A DNA stretch of 64,000 bases from positions 62,001 to 126,000 of the forward strand of contig NZ_CP047357.1 of NCBI RefSeq assembly GCF_030408835.1, given 5' to 3'. The notes under the pieces are model-generated. The model did not search any database, was not told where the DNA came from, and saw nothing but the letters and a program-made list of their open reading frames with translations. A program made the translations under genes and the position numbers. This DNA comes from Corynebacterium freneyi (GTDB lineage Bacteria; Actinomycetota; Actinomycetes; Mycobacteriales; Mycobacteriaceae). Numbering within the stretch: position 1 is the stretch's first letter; every line of letters begins with the position of its first letter. Below are positions 32,756 to 43,440 of this stretch, in pieces.

Positions 32756-35700
32756 CTAATCCTCCTCCACGATCATCGGCCCCGGAGACCACAGACCCGA
32801 ACGGGTGATCTCCTCGTACTGGATCACCGCCGGCCCCGGACGCACGCCATCCGGATTCGGACGGGACTGCAGCGCCTCGACGATGCCCCAGTCACGGTTC
32901 CAATCGTCCTTCTGGTACGCCGGGACGGCCACCGACTCGTTGACCGCATCGGACATGCCCAGCACGCCACCCGCCGACAGCGACTGCCACGTATCCGTCG
33001 ACGACACCTTCAGCTCACGGTCCGGGGTGATGCGGTACTTCGGATTCTCCGCCACACCCGCAAAGTGATCGAAAGGACGCTGGCACGGGAACTGGAACGC
33101 CACCGCCCAGTCCGGAATGGTCGGCACCGACGAATCGATGACCTCCGGCATCGGCTTCAGCTCCGCCAGGCGCGGCGGGGTCAGCGCGATCCACTCGTCC
33201 TTCGCCAGATTCTCGTCGGACACCACCAGGCGCACCGCCGTGGCCTCCTCCGGAATGTCGGCCGTCGGGAAACGCAGGTTGCGCCACGTCGGAGCCGGGC
33301 CGATGTCCAACGGCTCGGCCTCGTGCAGCGTCACCCAGTTTTCGCCATCCCACCGGCCGTACTCGGCCATCAGCTTCTGGCCCTTCTGCTTCACGCCGTT
33401 GATGTCGTGATGGTAGATGCGGCCCGCGGCCGACACCACCAGCAGCGGATGCGACTCGGAACGCTCCGGCAGCTCGTACCAGGACGTCGTCAGCGAACCC
33501 GGGACCTGAACGTCCTCCGAGTACGAACCCAACACCGGGATGCGCTTCGCATCGAGGTCGAACGGCAACGTCGCACGCGAACCGTTGACGCCGGCTTCGG
33601 CCTCGAAACCGCCGTCCGTCGACGCGCCCTCGCCGCCGGAGACCCAGTTGGAATCCGGGTTCTCGCTGCGGTCGGCATTCGTCTGGCCGTCGTTGACCCA
33701 CACCGCGTCGGCCGTCATCTCGCCCGGCAGACCATTCGGGGTGAAGCCGCGGGCATTGCCCTCCGGATCGAGGGAATCGCCCAGGGAGACGCCGCCGACC
33801 GGGGTCAGGTACCCCTGGTTCGGGTCGGTTTCCATGAGCACGTCTTCGGCCAGGTTGCACGTCTTGCCCGTCAGCGCGCGGATGTTGCCCAGGCCGACGG
33901 AGTACGCCGGGTACTGGGAAACGAAGCCCTTGCCCAGGCTGAGCACCGAGAAAATGACCACCATGAAGCTGACCACCGCGAACGGCGACGCCGCGATGGT
34001 GCCCAGGCGCAGTCGCGCGGCCAGCGTCGACGGCTTGCGATCCTCGCCGCGGAACTCCTGCACGAACTGCAGCACCGCACCTGCGGCGAGCGTGAGCACG
34101 GCGATGACCATGACGATGTTGCCGGCCTCGACGCCGTTGAGCTGCACGGTCTTGTCGAACCACGGCACGCCGTACGCCGAGACGTACCACCAGCCGTTGA
34201 TGCCCATCAGGGAAAACGCCAGCATGAAGATGGCCACGCCCGCGAACAGGACCTGGTTGCGGCGGGAGCCGACGGCCCAATGCGAGATCGCCATCGCCGC
34301 CAGGGCGGCCAGGGCGGCGCCGATGCCCGCGTACACGCCGAAGTGGTGGGTCCACTTCGTCGGCGTGAAGGTCAGGAAGAACATCGTGCCCACGAACATG
34401 AACACCAGGCGCGTCGCCGGCGCCGCCAGGGCGCCCGGCACCGTCCGGTGGCGCAGCAGCGCGGCGATGGTGATCGCCAGGGCCGTGAGCGCGGCCAACA
34501 CGGCGAAGCGGCGGGTGAAGGAACCGTCGACCGACTGGAGGATCATCCAGTAGTAACGGATCGGCTCCTCGTACCACGGCATGGACGGGCCGACGATGCC
34601 GCGCACGCGGGTGGATTCCCGCACCGTGGCCAGCGTCTGGTCGCCGAAGACCGCCACCAGGATCGCGGTGCCCGCGGCGAGGAACGGCATGGTCTGCATC
34701 AGCGGGGCCTTGGCGCCGCCGCCGAGGGCCTCGTGGCGATCGACGACGATGCGCACCAGCATCGGCAGACCCGCCAGCAGCGCGGCGACGGCCATCAGAC
34801 CGGTCGGACCGCAGCTCAGGGCGAGCGTGGCGACGATGACGCCGAGGGCCGCCGGGAACAGGCGGCGGGTGAGGATCGCACGCTCGATGAACACCCACGT
34901 CAGCAGGGCGCCCAGGGCGACGACCGGCTCGGGGCGCAGGCCGTTGTTGTACGGCAGCCAGAACGCCAGCAGCACGCCGGCCGCCGACCAGTACGCAACG
35001 CGACGCTCGGCGATGTCCTTGCCCAGGCGCGGGATGATCAGACGCGACAGCAGGAACCAGATGGCGAACGCGGCGATGAGCGCCGGCAGGCGCATCCACA
35101 CCGACGCCGTGGACACCTTGACCATCAGGGCCAGCAGGTCGTAGTACGGGGCGCCGAACGGCGACTCGGGGACGCCGAACCAGCGGTAGTAGTTGGCCAT
35201 GTACCCCGCCTCGTCGGAGGCGCGGGCCATGGTGAAGATGTAGCCGTCATCGGACGTGTTCGCGCCGATGAAGTGCCACACGAGAAGGATGAAGCCGACC
35301 AGGGCATCCAGCGGCTTGATCTGCCAGGCATCCTTGCGCAGCCACGGGGTCGGCGTCGAACCGTCGACCTTGTCGATGCGCCGCAGCGCCCACAACGACA
35401 CCACGGCCATCAGCAGACCGAGCCACATGACGATGTACTTGATGATCGTCGGCTTCGACGTGTAGCGGCTGTCGATCTCCATGTCGAGGTTCAGGCCGGC
35501 GGCCACCGCCGCGGCGGCGTCGCCGTCGGCCGGCAGCGAGGTGTAGATGCCCACCGTCTGCGGCCGGATGTCCTCGTCGACGACGCCGCGCAGGGGTTCG
35601 CCCTCGGCGTCGACGGCGCCCTCGACGAACGCTTCGGTGCGCTCATGGTCCGAGCGGATGGAGATGACGCCGCCGCGGTTGGCCGCGACCTGATCCTCGT

Positions 35701-36142
35701 CGAGCGTCAGGATCGCCCGGTCGCGGACGACGACGTCGACCGAACCGTCGATGCGCCGCACCTGCAGGCCCTCGGCCGTCGGGTCCTTCGAATCCGGCGG
35801 CAACGTGCCGACCAGCAGCGAGCGACCCTCCGGCAGTTCGTCGGCAAGCGACAAGGGCACGTCCAGCGACAGCGAAATCGGGGCCTGCGCCATCAGGGGC
35901 GCGTCGACCGACTCGAGGCTGTCGTTCTGGGGCCAGTGCAGCGACGACTGGGTCTGGACGACCGGCAGGAAGGGCAGCGCCACGAAGCACAGAAAACCGA
36001 TGATGCCCGCCGCGATGGCGGCGATCCGAACCCCCTTCGAGGGCTTCGGGCCGTCCATCGGCGGGCGTTCGATGCGGTCGACGGTCACGACGGGTTCGTC
36101 GGGATCCGGGGACCTCGTGATTTCACTGGTTTCGGCAGACAC
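32756..36142 (-). CDS. emb: Arabinosyltransferase Emb
   Basis: 1128 aa from a GTG, the size of corynebacterial Emb. Polytopic GT-C enzyme: one helix then an outer domain (about 60-225), a block of about twelve helices with the catalytic GANTSDDGYIF (DDG near residue 297), and a large extracellular C-terminal region with carbohydrate-binding folds from about 700. It extends the arabinan of arabinogalactan using decaprenyl-phospho-arabinose; corynebacteria have a single Emb, the target of ethambutol. It ends with QYEEITRSGLWSPGPM typical of the family. AftA lies 26 bp upstream in the same direction, an operon. Confidence 0.95.
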   Translation of the reverse strand: MSAETSEITRSPDPDEPVVTVDRIERPPMDGPKPSKGVRIAAIAAGIIGFLCFVALPFLPVVQTQSSLHWPQNDSLESVDAPLMAQAPISLSLDVPLSLADELPEGRSLLVGTLPPDSKDPTAEGLQVRRIDGSVDVVVRDRAILTLDEDQVAANRGGVISIRSDHERTEAFVEGAVDAEGEPLRGVVDEDIRPQTVGIYTSLPADGDAAAAVAAGLNLDMEIDSRYTSKPTIIKYIVMWLGLLMAVVSLWALRRIDKVDGSTPTPWLRKDAWQIKPLDALVGFILLVWHFIGANTSDDGYIFTMARASDEAGYMANYYRWFGVPESPFGAPYYDLLALMVKVSTASVWMRLPALIAAFAIWFLLSRLIIPRLGKDIAERRVAYWSAAGVLLAFWLPYNNGLRPEPVVALGALLTWVFIERAILTRRLFPAALGVIVATLALSCGPTGLMAVAALLAGLPMLVRIVVDRHEALGGGAKAPLMQTMPFLAAGTAILVAVFGDQTLATVRESTRVRGIVGPSMPWYEEPIRYYWMILQSVDGSFTRRFAVLAALTALAITIAALLRHRTVPGALAAPATRLVFMFVGTMFFLTFTPTKWTHHFGVYAGIGAALAALAAMAISHWAVGSRRNQVLFAGVAIFMLAFSLMGINGWWYVSAYGVPWFDKTVQLNGVEAGNIVMVIAVLTLAAGAVLQFVQEFRGEDRKPSTLAARLRLGTIAASPFAVVSFMVVIFSVLSLGKGFVSQYPAYSVGLGNIRALTGKTCNLAEDVLMETDPNQGYLTPVGGVSLGDSLDPEGNARGFTPNGLPGEMTADAVWVNDGQTNADRSENPDSNWVSGGEGASTDGGFEAEAGVNGSRATLPFDLDAKRIPVLGSYSEDVQVPGSLTTSWYELPERSESHPLLVVSAAGRIYHHDINGVKQKGQKLMAEYGRWDGENWVTLHEAEPLDIGPAPTWRNLRFPTADIPEEATAVRLVVSDENLAKDEWIALTPPRLAELKPMPEVIDSSVPTIPDWAVAFQFPCQRPFDHFAGVAENPKYRITPDRELKVSSTDTWQSLSAGGVLGMSDAVNESVAVPAYQKDDWNRDWGIVEALQSRPNPDGVRPGPAVIQYEEITRSGLWSPGPMIVEED

Positions 36143-36168
36143 GGGAAAACAGTCTACGGAAAAGGCCC

Positions 36169-38187
36169 CTATTGCCTAATCAAGACGACGAAAGGCCCGA
36201 TTTGGGTGGTCGTCCAGTGCCCCCGGAAAACGGCCGGGTCGAAGGCGACTCCGCGGAAGAGGACGTTCGGGTTGTTGGGGTAGATGTCGTCGGCCAGGTC
36301 GATGGTGTACCGCGAATCCGGGTCGGTGGAATCGCCGCGGACGACGATGGCGTCGGGCCCGCGCCACGGGTCTGCGTCCATCGCCGCGACGAGCTCGTCG
36401 GGGTCGGTCATCGTCGCCCATTCCTCGATGGCGGCGTTGCGACGGTCGAACTCGCCCAGCGGGTTGGCGTAGTGGCTGGTCAGGGCCTGGAATGAGTACC
36501 AGGGGAAATACGCCTGGAAGTTGCGTTCGTCGGTGAGGACGACCGATTCGGTCGGTTCGAGGCCGGCATCGCGCAGCGCGGCGTCGATGTCGCCGTAATG
36601 GACGCCGGCATCGGGGGCGAAACGGTCGGCGCGTTCGCCGTAGCCGTCGGTGTCGGTGTGCGCCAGGTCGATCGGTCCGTGGAGCCTGGTGGGGATCGAC
36701 TGCGCGTAGCCGATTCCCGCGAGCAAGATCACGACCGCGGCGACGGCGCTGATCGTCCGCGCGATGGCCGGCCGCACGGCGTCGGGCCACAGTTTTTCGA
36801 CGCCGTTGAGTCTCATGTCGGCGATGGCGAACACGCCGGCCGTGGCCAGCATGAGCGTGATCGGCGTCTCGAGGCGGAAGCCGAGCAACGTTCTCCCGGC
36901 CAGCGTCGCGATCATCGATGCGACGGCCCAGCCGTACATGACGGTCAGGCCGATGACGATGGCGCGGGTGTCGGGCTCCAGGATGCGCACCACCATCCAG
37001 ATCAGCCCGAGCAGGCACATCAGCCCGATGACGGATGCGGCGAACATCGGCAGCGGCACGCGAGCGCCGTTGTCGGGCAGGTAGTTCATGGCTGTCGCAC
37101 CCGACGACGGCGCGCCGGTCAGCCTGGCCCAGAGGTAGGGGCCCCACACGGTGGCGGCGATGAGCATGGACCCTGCGCCGATCAGCACGAGCTTTGCGAC
37201 GGGCCGCCACGACCGCTCCGCCGCGCAGGCCGCGACGGTCAACGTGACGACGATGAGGGCGCCGACCGCGGTGTGCAGGGTGTAGAAGGTGGCGGAGATG
37301 CCCAGGAAGACGATGACTCCGATGGTCGCCGACCAGGCGCCGGCGAGCGCCCGCCGGGCCATGACGGCCAGCGCAGGCAGGCCCATGGCGATGATTGCGG
37401 CGTAGGGCTCGTCGGCGGTGGTGGACAGGACGATGGCCGTCGTCAGCAGCGCGATGCCGGCGGCGACGGGCAACGAGCCGGACAGCCGTTGCCACACCGG
37501 CACCAGCAGCGATCCGCCGGTGGCCAGGGTGATCAGCGCCCACGGCTGGAACACCTCCCAGCCGGGCAGGCCCAGCAGCGCGGCGAATCGTCCGCCGAGC
37601 AGGAACCAGCCGGCGGGGTAGTACGACGGGACGTCGATGTACGCCATGTCGTTCAGCCCGAATTCCGCGGTCATGCGGGTGAGGTATTCGGTGCGGAATT
37701 CCTGGTCGATGCTGATGCCGTCCAGGTACAGGCGGGTCGAACCCAGCGGGATGGCCAGAGTCGACACGACCAGTGCCGCCGGTGACAGGTAGGCCACGAC
37801 GTAGGTGAGCAACTCGGCCCACCGCGACCGTCGTCCGGCGCCGCGCGTGGCCCACTGGTGGAGGAGCACCGTGACGGTGAGCAGCAGGACCACCGTGACC
37901 GCGGAGGAGACCGCGCGGGTGACCAGCGAGCCGCCGAACGCGGGCAGCGACATGCCGCGCAGCAGGAACCAGGCGACGAACGCGACGATTGCGCCGCCGA
38001 CGGCCGCCGCCACCATGCCGATGGCGGTGTGCTTCAGCGACAGCTGATCGTCGGCGAAGATCTCGCCGACGGGGTCGGTGGCGAACGGGTCGGGTCGCCG
38101 GTCGCGGCCGACGCGCGCGGGGGCGTCGGCCGCGGCGTCGTCGGCCGGGGTCGCCGCGGTGGTGGGCGGCGTGGTGCTTTCTGCCAT
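36169..38187 (-). CDS. aftA: Arabinofuranosyltransferase AftA
   Basis: 672 aa from ATG 38187. About eleven to thirteen membrane helices and a C-terminal outer domain (from about 540) mark a GT-C transferase; SIDQEFRTEYLTRMT and YYPAGWFLLGGR are conserved AftA loops, the first holding the acidic catalytic pair region. It places the first arabinose residues on the galactan chain, before Emb. A 65-residue Ala/Asp-rich cytosolic tail precedes the first helix. Sits between dprE2 and emb as in other corynebacteria. The 11-mer at 37191 encodes VAK. Confidence 0.93.
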   Translation of the reverse strand: MAESTTPPTTAATPADDAAADAPARVGRDRRPDPFATDPVGEIFADDQLSLKHTAIGMVAAAVGGAIVAFVAWFLLRGMSLPAFGGSLVTRAVSSAVTVVLLLTVTVLLHQWATRGAGRRSRWAELLTYVVAYLSPAALVVSTLAIPLGSTRLYLDGISIDQEFRTEYLTRMTAEFGLNDMAYIDVPSYYPAGWFLLGGRFAALLGLPGWEVFQPWALITLATGGSLLVPVWQRLSGSLPVAAGIALLTTAIVLSTTADEPYAAIIAMGLPALAVMARRALAGAWSATIGVIVFLGISATFYTLHTAVGALIVVTLTVAACAAERSWRPVAKLVLIGAGSMLIAATVWGPYLWARLTGAPSSGATAMNYLPDNGARVPLPMFAASVIGLMCLLGLIWMVVRILEPDTRAIVIGLTVMYGWAVASMIATLAGRTLLGFRLETPITLMLATAGVFAIADMRLNGVEKLWPDAVRPAIARTISAVAAVVILLAGIGYAQSIPTRLHGPIDLAHTDTDGYGERADRFAPDAGVHYGDIDAALRDAGLEPTESVVLTDERNFQAYFPWYSFQALTSHYANPLGEFDRRNAAIEEWATMTDPDELVAAMDADPWRGPDAIVVRGDSTDPDSRYTIDLADDIYPNNPNVLFRGVAFDPAVFRGHWTTTQIGPFVVLIRQ

Positions 38188-38325
38188 GCGACCAGTGTCG
38201 CACATGCGCCGGACCCCGACCGCGCCGCTTGTGCGACGGTGCCGGGGCTTCGCCGGGCCGTTGCCCGGACGGCGCCCGGGGGATCGAAACGAAGGCGCCG
38301 CTTTACGACGCCCCGCCGCCCGGGA

Positions 38326-39087
38326 TCAGATCGGCAGCTTGCGGAAGATCGGGCGCGGGATGTGCTTGAGGATCATCATGACCCACTGGAACGTCGGCGG
38401 CGCCCACACCAGCGTCTTGCCGGCTTCGACGGAGCGGACGGCCAGCCGGGCGACGTCCTCCTTGTTCACCGTCAGCGGGGCTTCCTTCACGCCGGCGGAC
38501 ATGCGGGTGCGCACCTGGCCGGGGCGAATGACCAGGGTCTTCACCCCGTACTCGGCCAGCGCCTCGCCGAGGCACAGGTAGAAGCCGTCGAGGCCGGCCT
38601 TGGTCGAGCCGTAGACGAAGTTCGAGCGGCGGACGCGCTCGCCCGCGGCGGAGGACATGGCGATGAACTGGCCGTGACCCTGGGCCTTGAACTTCTGGCC
38701 GACGAGCACGCCCACCGACACCGCGCCGGTGTAGTTGACCTGGGCGATCTGCACGGCCTTGCGCTGGTTCTGCCACAGCTCCTCGGCGTCGCCGAGCAGG
38801 CCGAACGCGACGATGCAGATGTCGACGTCGCCGTCCCGGAACGCCTCGTCGACGACGTCCGGGTGGGAGTCGAAGTCGGTGGCGTCGAAGTCGATGACGC
38901 GGACGTCGCTGGCGCCGGCGGCGCGCATCTGCGCCTCGGCGGCGTCGCGGCCGGGATCATCGGGCAGGGCGGCGAGAATGACCTTGGCGGGGCCCTTCTC
39001 CAGGAACGCGGCGGTGATGGCAAGGCCGATTTCGCTGGTGCCGCCGAGCACCAGGATGGACTGGGGGACGCCCACGGCGTTGATCAT
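38326..39087 (-). CDS. dprE2: Decaprenylphosphoryl-2-keto-ribose reductase DprE2
   Basis: 253 aa short-chain dehydrogenase: NAD(P) motif [10 protein letters not shown] (14-23), SSAAGE and active-site YGSTK (about 161). It reduces the 2-keto intermediate made by DprE1 to decaprenyl-phospho-arabinose, the donor for AftA and Emb. DprE1 ends 21 bp upstream, so the pair is one unit. An 11-mer (38300-38310) lies 16 bp past the stop. Confidence 0.95.
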   Translation of the reverse strand: MINAVGVPQSILVLGGTSEIGLAITAAFLEKGPAKVILAALPDDPGRDAAEAQMRAAGASDVRVIDFDATDFDSHPDVVDEAFRDGDVDICIVAFGLLGDAEELWQNQRKAVQIAQVNYTGAVSVGVLVGQKFKAQGHGQFIAMSSAAGERVRRSNFVYGSTKAGLDGFYLCLGEALAEYGVKTLVIRPGQVRTRMSAGVKEAPLTVNKEDVARLAVRSVEAGKTLVWAPPTFQWVMMILKHIPRPIFRKLPI

Positions 39088-39108
39088 GTTCGTTGCTCCT
39101 AATCGGGT

Positions 39109-40578
39109 CTAGCGCAGCTCGAGTCGACGGCTCATGTCGGACTCGAAGACGCCGTTGGGGTCGATGTCGTTGCGGATGCGGATCCAGTCGTCCATCTTCG
39201 GGTACATGGCGTGGAAGTTCTCCGCGGAGGTGCGGGACTCCTTGGCCAGGTACAGGCGACCGCCGAATTCCATGACGCGCTTGTCCAGCTCGTCGAGGAA
39301 GGGGCCGAGGCCGCGCTTGATGGGGAAGTCGACGCAGACGTTCCAACCGGGCATCGGGTAGGACAGGTGACCGCGGTTGCCTTCGCCGAACAGCTTGAAC
39401 ACGTTCAGGGCGGAGTAGTGCCCGGACTTCTGGATGTCGCGGATGATGTCCTTGAACGGCTCGACGGCGTCGGTGGGCACGACGAACTGGTACTGGAGGA
39501 AGCCCTTCTTGCCGTAGCCGCGGTTCCACTCTCCGATCAGGTCGAGCGGTTGGTAGAACTGCGTGAGGTTCTGGACCTGGTTGCGGTAGGTGCCGGACTT
39601 CAGCCACCACAGCTGGCCGATGGTGATCATGGACAGCTTGTTCATGGTGAACGACGGGAAGATGTCCGGGACCGTCACCAGCTGGGGGGCGTTGAACTTC
39701 AGGGGGTCCTTCGCCAGCTTCGGCGACAGTTCCCGCAGCTGGTCGAGGGTGGCCAGGGAGCCGCGGGAGATGGCGGCGCGGCCGAGCTTCGGCTCGGGGG
39801 AGATCGCGTCGAACCAGGCGGACGAGTACGTGTAGTTGTGCTCCGAGCCGTCGGAGTGGAACGCCACGGTTTCGTCGAGGTCGGCGGTGAGGTCGCCGTC
39901 GGCGATGAAGTAGGCGGTTTCCGTCTTGGTCATGCGGATCTTGGCCCGCAGGATGATGCCGGTCAGGCCCATGCCGCCGACGGTGGCCCAGAACAATTCG
40001 CCGGACGGGTCGTCGTCGGAGCCCTCGGGTTCGAGGTGGAGGACGCGGCCGTCGGCGACGAGGAGATCCATGGAGATCACGTGGTCGCCGAAGGAGCCGG
40101 CGGAGTGGTGGTTCTTGCCGTGGATGTCGGGGCCGATGGCGCCGCCGATGGTGACCTGGCGGGTGCCGGGCAGCACGGGGACCCACAGGCCGTAGGGCAG
40201 GGCCGCCTTCATCAGCTGGTCGAGGGTGACGCCGCCGTCGACGTCGACGACCGCGGAGTCCGGGTCGATGGAGTGGATGCGGTTGAGGGCCTGCATGTCG
40301 ACGACCAGGCCGCCGGCGTTTTGGGCGGGGTCGCCGTAGGAGCGGCCCATGCCGCGGGCGATGACGCCGCGCTTGAGGTGCGCGGGCTTTCCGTCGTTCT
40401 GCTCGGCGACGGCGCGGACCGCATCGGCGATCTCCGCGACGTCGGGGGTCGACAGGACTTCCGCGGTCGAGGGGGCGGTGCGGCCCCAGCCGGTGAGGGT
40501 CCTGGCTTCTGTGGAGACGGCTCCGGGGGCACCGTTCGAAGCGCCGGTGCTGGACGTGCCGTTGGTGTGTGCAGACAT
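39109..40578 (-). CDS. dprE1: Decaprenylphosphoryl-ribose 2'-oxidase DprE1
   Basis: 489 aa from ATG 40578; a TTG just before is less likely. FAD-binding domain with [13 protein letters not shown] and [20 protein letters not shown], and a C-terminal substrate domain. The benzothiazinone-reactive Cys is kept: [12 protein letters not shown], Cys about 415. It oxidises decaprenyl-phospho-ribose at C2', the first half of the epimerisation completed by DprE2. The first 25 residues are a Thr/Gly-rich tail. Confidence 0.95.
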   Translation of the reverse strand: MSAHTNGTSSTGASNGAPGAVSTEARTLTGWGRTAPSTAEVLSTPDVAEIADAVRAVAEQNDGKPAHLKRGVIARGMGRSYGDPAQNAGGLVVDMQALNRIHSIDPDSAVVDVDGGVTLDQLMKAALPYGLWVPVLPGTRQVTIGGAIGPDIHGKNHHSAGSFGDHVISMDLLVADGRVLHLEPEGSDDDPSGELFWATVGGMGLTGIILRAKIRMTKTETAYFIADGDLTADLDETVAFHSDGSEHNYTYSSAWFDAISPEPKLGRAAISRGSLATLDQLRELSPKLAKDPLKFNAPQLVTVPDIFPSFTMNKLSMITIGQLWWLKSGTYRNQVQNLTQFYQPLDLIGEWNRGYGKKGFLQYQFVVPTDAVEPFKDIIRDIQKSGHYSALNVFKLFGEGNRGHLSYPMPGWNVCVDFPIKRGLGPFLDELDKRVMEFGGRLYLAKESRTSAENFHAMYPKMDDWIRIRNDIDPNGVFESDMSRRLELR

Positions 40579-40684
40579 CAACGATCAGGCTACTCCCGAC
40601 CATGTATGTCCACAGGGGGGCGCGCCCCGGGAACGGGCGTAGAAAAACCTGAGAATCCCCGGACCCCCGGCGGGCGGGGAGGAC

Positions 40685-40912
40685 CTACAGGTCCATGATC
40701 TCGCGGATCTCCTGCGGCAGTTCCTCCTGGGAGGTGATGGTGGGGCCGTCGTATTCCTCGAGGAGCTTGTACACGCGGGTGCGGCTGGCGCTGTCGAGCA
40801 TCGGCAGCTCCTGGGCGATCATGCGGGTCATCTCCGATGACATCGGGGTGTCGGTGTGTTCCGCGGCGATGTACACCGGGTCTTGCTTCTTCTTCCTCAG
40901 GAATCCGAACAT
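40685..40912 (-). CDS. Small conserved-looking hypothetical protein
   Basis: 75 aa. Basic start (FGFLRKKKQD) then a helical, acidic body (SEMTRMIAQELPMLDSASRT, VYKLLEEYDG, LPQEIREIMDL). No membrane segment and no recognised domain. It lies 106 bp upstream of dprE1 in the same direction, within the arabinogalactan locus, and is divergent from the next gene. Coding bias and a sensible composition support it being real. Confidence 0.65.
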   Translation of the reverse strand: MFGFLRKKKQDPVYIAAEHTDTPMSSEMTRMIAQELPMLDSASRTRVYKLLEEYDGPTITSQEELPQEIREIMDL

Positions 40913-40983
40913 GGGTGCAACAGTACCGGGCGGCCCGGATCCGCCCCGGTGGCCGATCCGCGCGGACGGTTATCCTGATGCGC

Positions 40984-41607
40984 ATGAGCGAGCAGCAGGC
41001 GACCACCGGCGACGAGCAGGCGACCACCGCGAACGGGGGCGCGGCCCCGACCACCATCGCGGTCGTCGGCGCGCCGGGCGGCGATGGCGGCGGAGACGGC
41101 GCCGGCGACATCGCGGTGTGGCACGTGCAGCTCGCGCCGCAGCTCACCGGCGATCGGCTGTCGGGGGCGTGGCTCGTCGACCCGGAATCGGAGGACGCGG
41201 CCGCGACGCTGGCAAACCTGTTCGCCGGAGTGGCGGTGTTGGCCGTGGGGGAGGAGGCCGACGTCGTCAAGCGCACGCCCGCCCCGCGCGTCGACGTGAC
41301 CGCGACGACCCGGGCCCTGCGCGCGCACGTGAAGGAACTGAAGGCGCGCGTGGCGGAGGAGAAGGCGAAGCCGGGCAAGGACAAGCTCGTGGCGCCGCGG
41401 TTTCCGACCATCGGCGACGTCGAACCCATCGAATTCGAGCACGTCGGCGAGCCGGCGGCGGGTCCGGCGTTGGCGTGGGCGCGGGGGCTGGAGGAGCTGA
41501 CGGCGACGTGGGCGGAGCTCGAAACGCAGCGCCGTCGACGTGATTACCTGCGGGAACCTTGGGGAGCCGAGGCCCGCCCGGTGCCGCTGGAGTACGTGGT
41601 GGAGTAG
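40984..41607 (+). CDS. Hypothetical protein
   Basis: 207 aa from ATG 40984; an in-frame ATG at 40978 would add two residues. Low-complexity Thr/Gly start (1-40), a beta-rich part (DIAVWHVQLAPQLTGDRLSG), a Lys/Arg/Glu helix (TRALRAHVKELKARVAEEKA, coiled-coil-like) and a Trp/Glu-rich end. No signal or membrane helix. Function unknown. The 11-mer at 41262 encodes VVK. Confidence 0.65.
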   Translation: MSEQQATTGDEQATTANGGAAPTTIAVVGAPGGDGGGDGAGDIAVWHVQLAPQLTGDRLSGAWLVDPESEDAAATLANLFAGVAVLAVGEEADVVKRTPAPRVDVTATTRALRAHVKELKARVAEEKAKPGKDKLVAPRFPTIGDVEPIEFEHVGEPAAGPALAWARGLEELTATWAELETQRRRRDYLREPWGAEARPVPLEYVVE

Positions 41608-41731
41608 CTGACTCGCGGTCCGTGGGCGGCCCGCGGGCCGCTTGCGAGCGTCCGATGGGCGGCCGCCGGAGCCGGTCGAACGGGAGATCGGGCGCCGACG
41701 GGGTTTCGGGAGCGTCGGTACGCTTGGGGCC

Positions 41732-42733
41732 ATGTCGACGGATACCGACAACGTCATCGCCTTTCCGGGCGTGCGCGTGGCCGCCGAACCGGCCACGCTG
41801 ATCATCGGTGCCGTTTTGACCGAGGAGCCGCAGGTCGTGCACCGGCAGTTCGGCATCAACGACCGCCTGACGCTTCGCGAGCTTTCCGACGCGCTGCGCG
41901 TCATGTTCGGCTGGCCCGGCGAATCCGCCCCCACGAAGTTCACCCTCGACGGTGCCGAGGGCGACGACGCAGGGACGGACGCTCGCAACGCGGACGCGGA
42001 TGCCGACGTCACCGTTCCGCTGGACACCGTCATCGGCGACGTGCTGCAGGACGTCGGCGACACCCTGACCTGGCATTGGGGGCTGTGGGATCATCGGTTG
42101 GACGTGCGCGAGGCGTTCGCCCGCGACGACGCCACCCCGGATGCGCTGTGCATCGGCGGCTCCGGGACCATCGACGGCCTGTGGCGCGGCGGCCGGGTGG
42201 CCAACGTCGCGGCACCGGTGGACTCCGACCCCGATGAACTGCCCGACGGGCCGGACATCGCGGCGATCAACGAGCTGCTCACCGGCGAGCAGTCCATCCG
42301 CAACACGTTGTCCACCGCCCGCGACGATGTCGTCGACCTCATCGAGCGGTCGGGCGTCTTCGAGTTCGTGCCGCTACTGCAGGCGCTTGACCTGCGGCGG
42401 ACCCCCGGATGCACGTGCGTGGCCGACGATTGCCTCCGCATGCGCGCCCTGCCCGCCGAAGATCCCGACGACGCCGCCGGCCGGGATGCCGCGTTGGCGA
42501 CGCTGCTGTGCCTGTCCGCGCTCACCGACGAGGACATCCGCCACGACGTCACGTCCCACGTCATGGATGTGCTGGGGTGGGTCGCCGACGACGGCACGCC
42601 GCTGACCGGCGAGGACGTCGAGGAACTGTGCGCCGACACGTGGGCTGTGCTCGAGGACGTCGGCGTGGTCGGCGAGGACCAGGTCGGCGTCGTCGACAAG
42701 CTCGACCTGCTGCGCGAGGCCCTGCGCCGCTGA
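41732..42733 (+). CDS. Hypothetical protein, possible pRiA4b ORF-3-like fold
   Basis: 333 aa. The first half (LTEEPQVVHRQFGINDRLTL, LSDALRVMFGWPGESAPTKF, then TWHWGLWDHRLDV) is in the style of the pRiA4b ORF-3/MM3350 fold found in many standalone bacterial proteins. The second half is helical with a small Cys cluster (GCTCVADDC). No signal peptide. It sits between unknown genes and gtrA in the arabinogalactan locus. The family match is a pattern judgement, not a search result. Confidence 0.6.
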   Translation: MSTDTDNVIAFPGVRVAAEPATLIIGAVLTEEPQVVHRQFGINDRLTLRELSDALRVMFGWPGESAPTKFTLDGAEGDDAGTDARNADADADVTVPLDTVIGDVLQDVGDTLTWHWGLWDHRLDVREAFARDDATPDALCIGGSGTIDGLWRGGRVANVAAPVDSDPDELPDGPDIAAINELLTGEQSIRNTLSTARDDVVDLIERSGVFEFVPLLQALDLRRTPGCTCVADDCLRMRALPAEDPDDAAGRDAALATLLCLSALTDEDIRHDVTSHVMDVLGWVADDGTPLTGEDVEELCADTWAVLEDVGVVGEDQVGVVDKLDLLREALRR

Positions 42734-42794
42734 ACGGGCGTCCTTCCGCGCGGCCATTGGGGGTGTTCGCGCCGGTGGCGTAGGCTTCCGTTCC

Positions 42795-43328
42795 GTGCAC
42801 AAGGCCCACGACGACTCCACCAGCGAAAACCGCGACGACCGCGCAGCCGAGCCGATGGTCGACGCCCCCGGCGTCCGGGCGGAGAAGTCCGCGTCCGCGC
42901 CGCTGTCCGACAAGCCCCGCGACGACCACGGCCTGATGGTCCAGATGATGCGTTTCATCATTTCCGGCGTCATTGCGGCGGTGGTCGACTTCGGCACGTT
43001 GATCATCCTGAACTGGGGCCTCGGCGTCGACCGCACGCTGTCGAAGGCGGTGTCGTGGGTGCTGGGCACGATCACGGCGTACATGATCAACCGCCGGTGG
43101 ACGTTCAAGGCGGAGGCGTCGGGCAAGCGGTTGGCGGCGGTGGCGGTGCTGTACTTGACGACGTTCGCCGTGCAGAACGTGATTTTCTGGGCCGCGCCGT
43201 TCCTGCTGGTGGACCAGTGGGGGTGGGGCCGCGGCCCCAGTGACACGGTGGCGTTCGTGGTGGCCCAGGGCGTGGCGACGGTGGTCAACTTCATCGTCCA
43301 GCGCACGGTGATCTTCAAGGTGAAGTAG
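42795..43328 (+). CDS. GtrA-family membrane protein
   Basis: 177 aa from a GTG. After a 48-residue polar tail come four membrane helices: FIISGVIAAVVDFGTLIILN, AVSWVLGTITAYMINRRWTF, VLYLTTFAVQNVIFW and GVATVVNFIVQRTVIF. NRRWTF and VQRTVIF are the family's conserved cytosolic ends. GtrA proteins help move lipid-linked sugars; this one lies immediately before glfT2 as in other corynebacteria, so a role with lipid-linked galactan or an arabinan precursor is likely. A reverse 11-mer begins 7 bp past the stop. Confidence 0.88.
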   Translation: MHKAHDDSTSENRDDRAAEPMVDAPGVRAEKSASAPLSDKPRDDHGLMVQMMRFIISGVIAAVVDFGTLIILNWGLGVDRTLSKAVSWVLGTITAYMINRRWTFKAEASGKRLAAVAVLYLTTFAVQNVIFWAAPFLLVDQWGWGRGPSDTVAFVVAQGVATVVNFIVQRTVIFKVK

Positions 43329-43440
43329 GGGAACGCTTGACGACGGCCACCCGTGGGCCGTCCGCCCGATGGCGCGAACGGCCCCCGCACGCGGGCGCGT
43401 CCGACGGGCGGCCGGGCGTCGGCTCGCTACCCTGGGGGCC

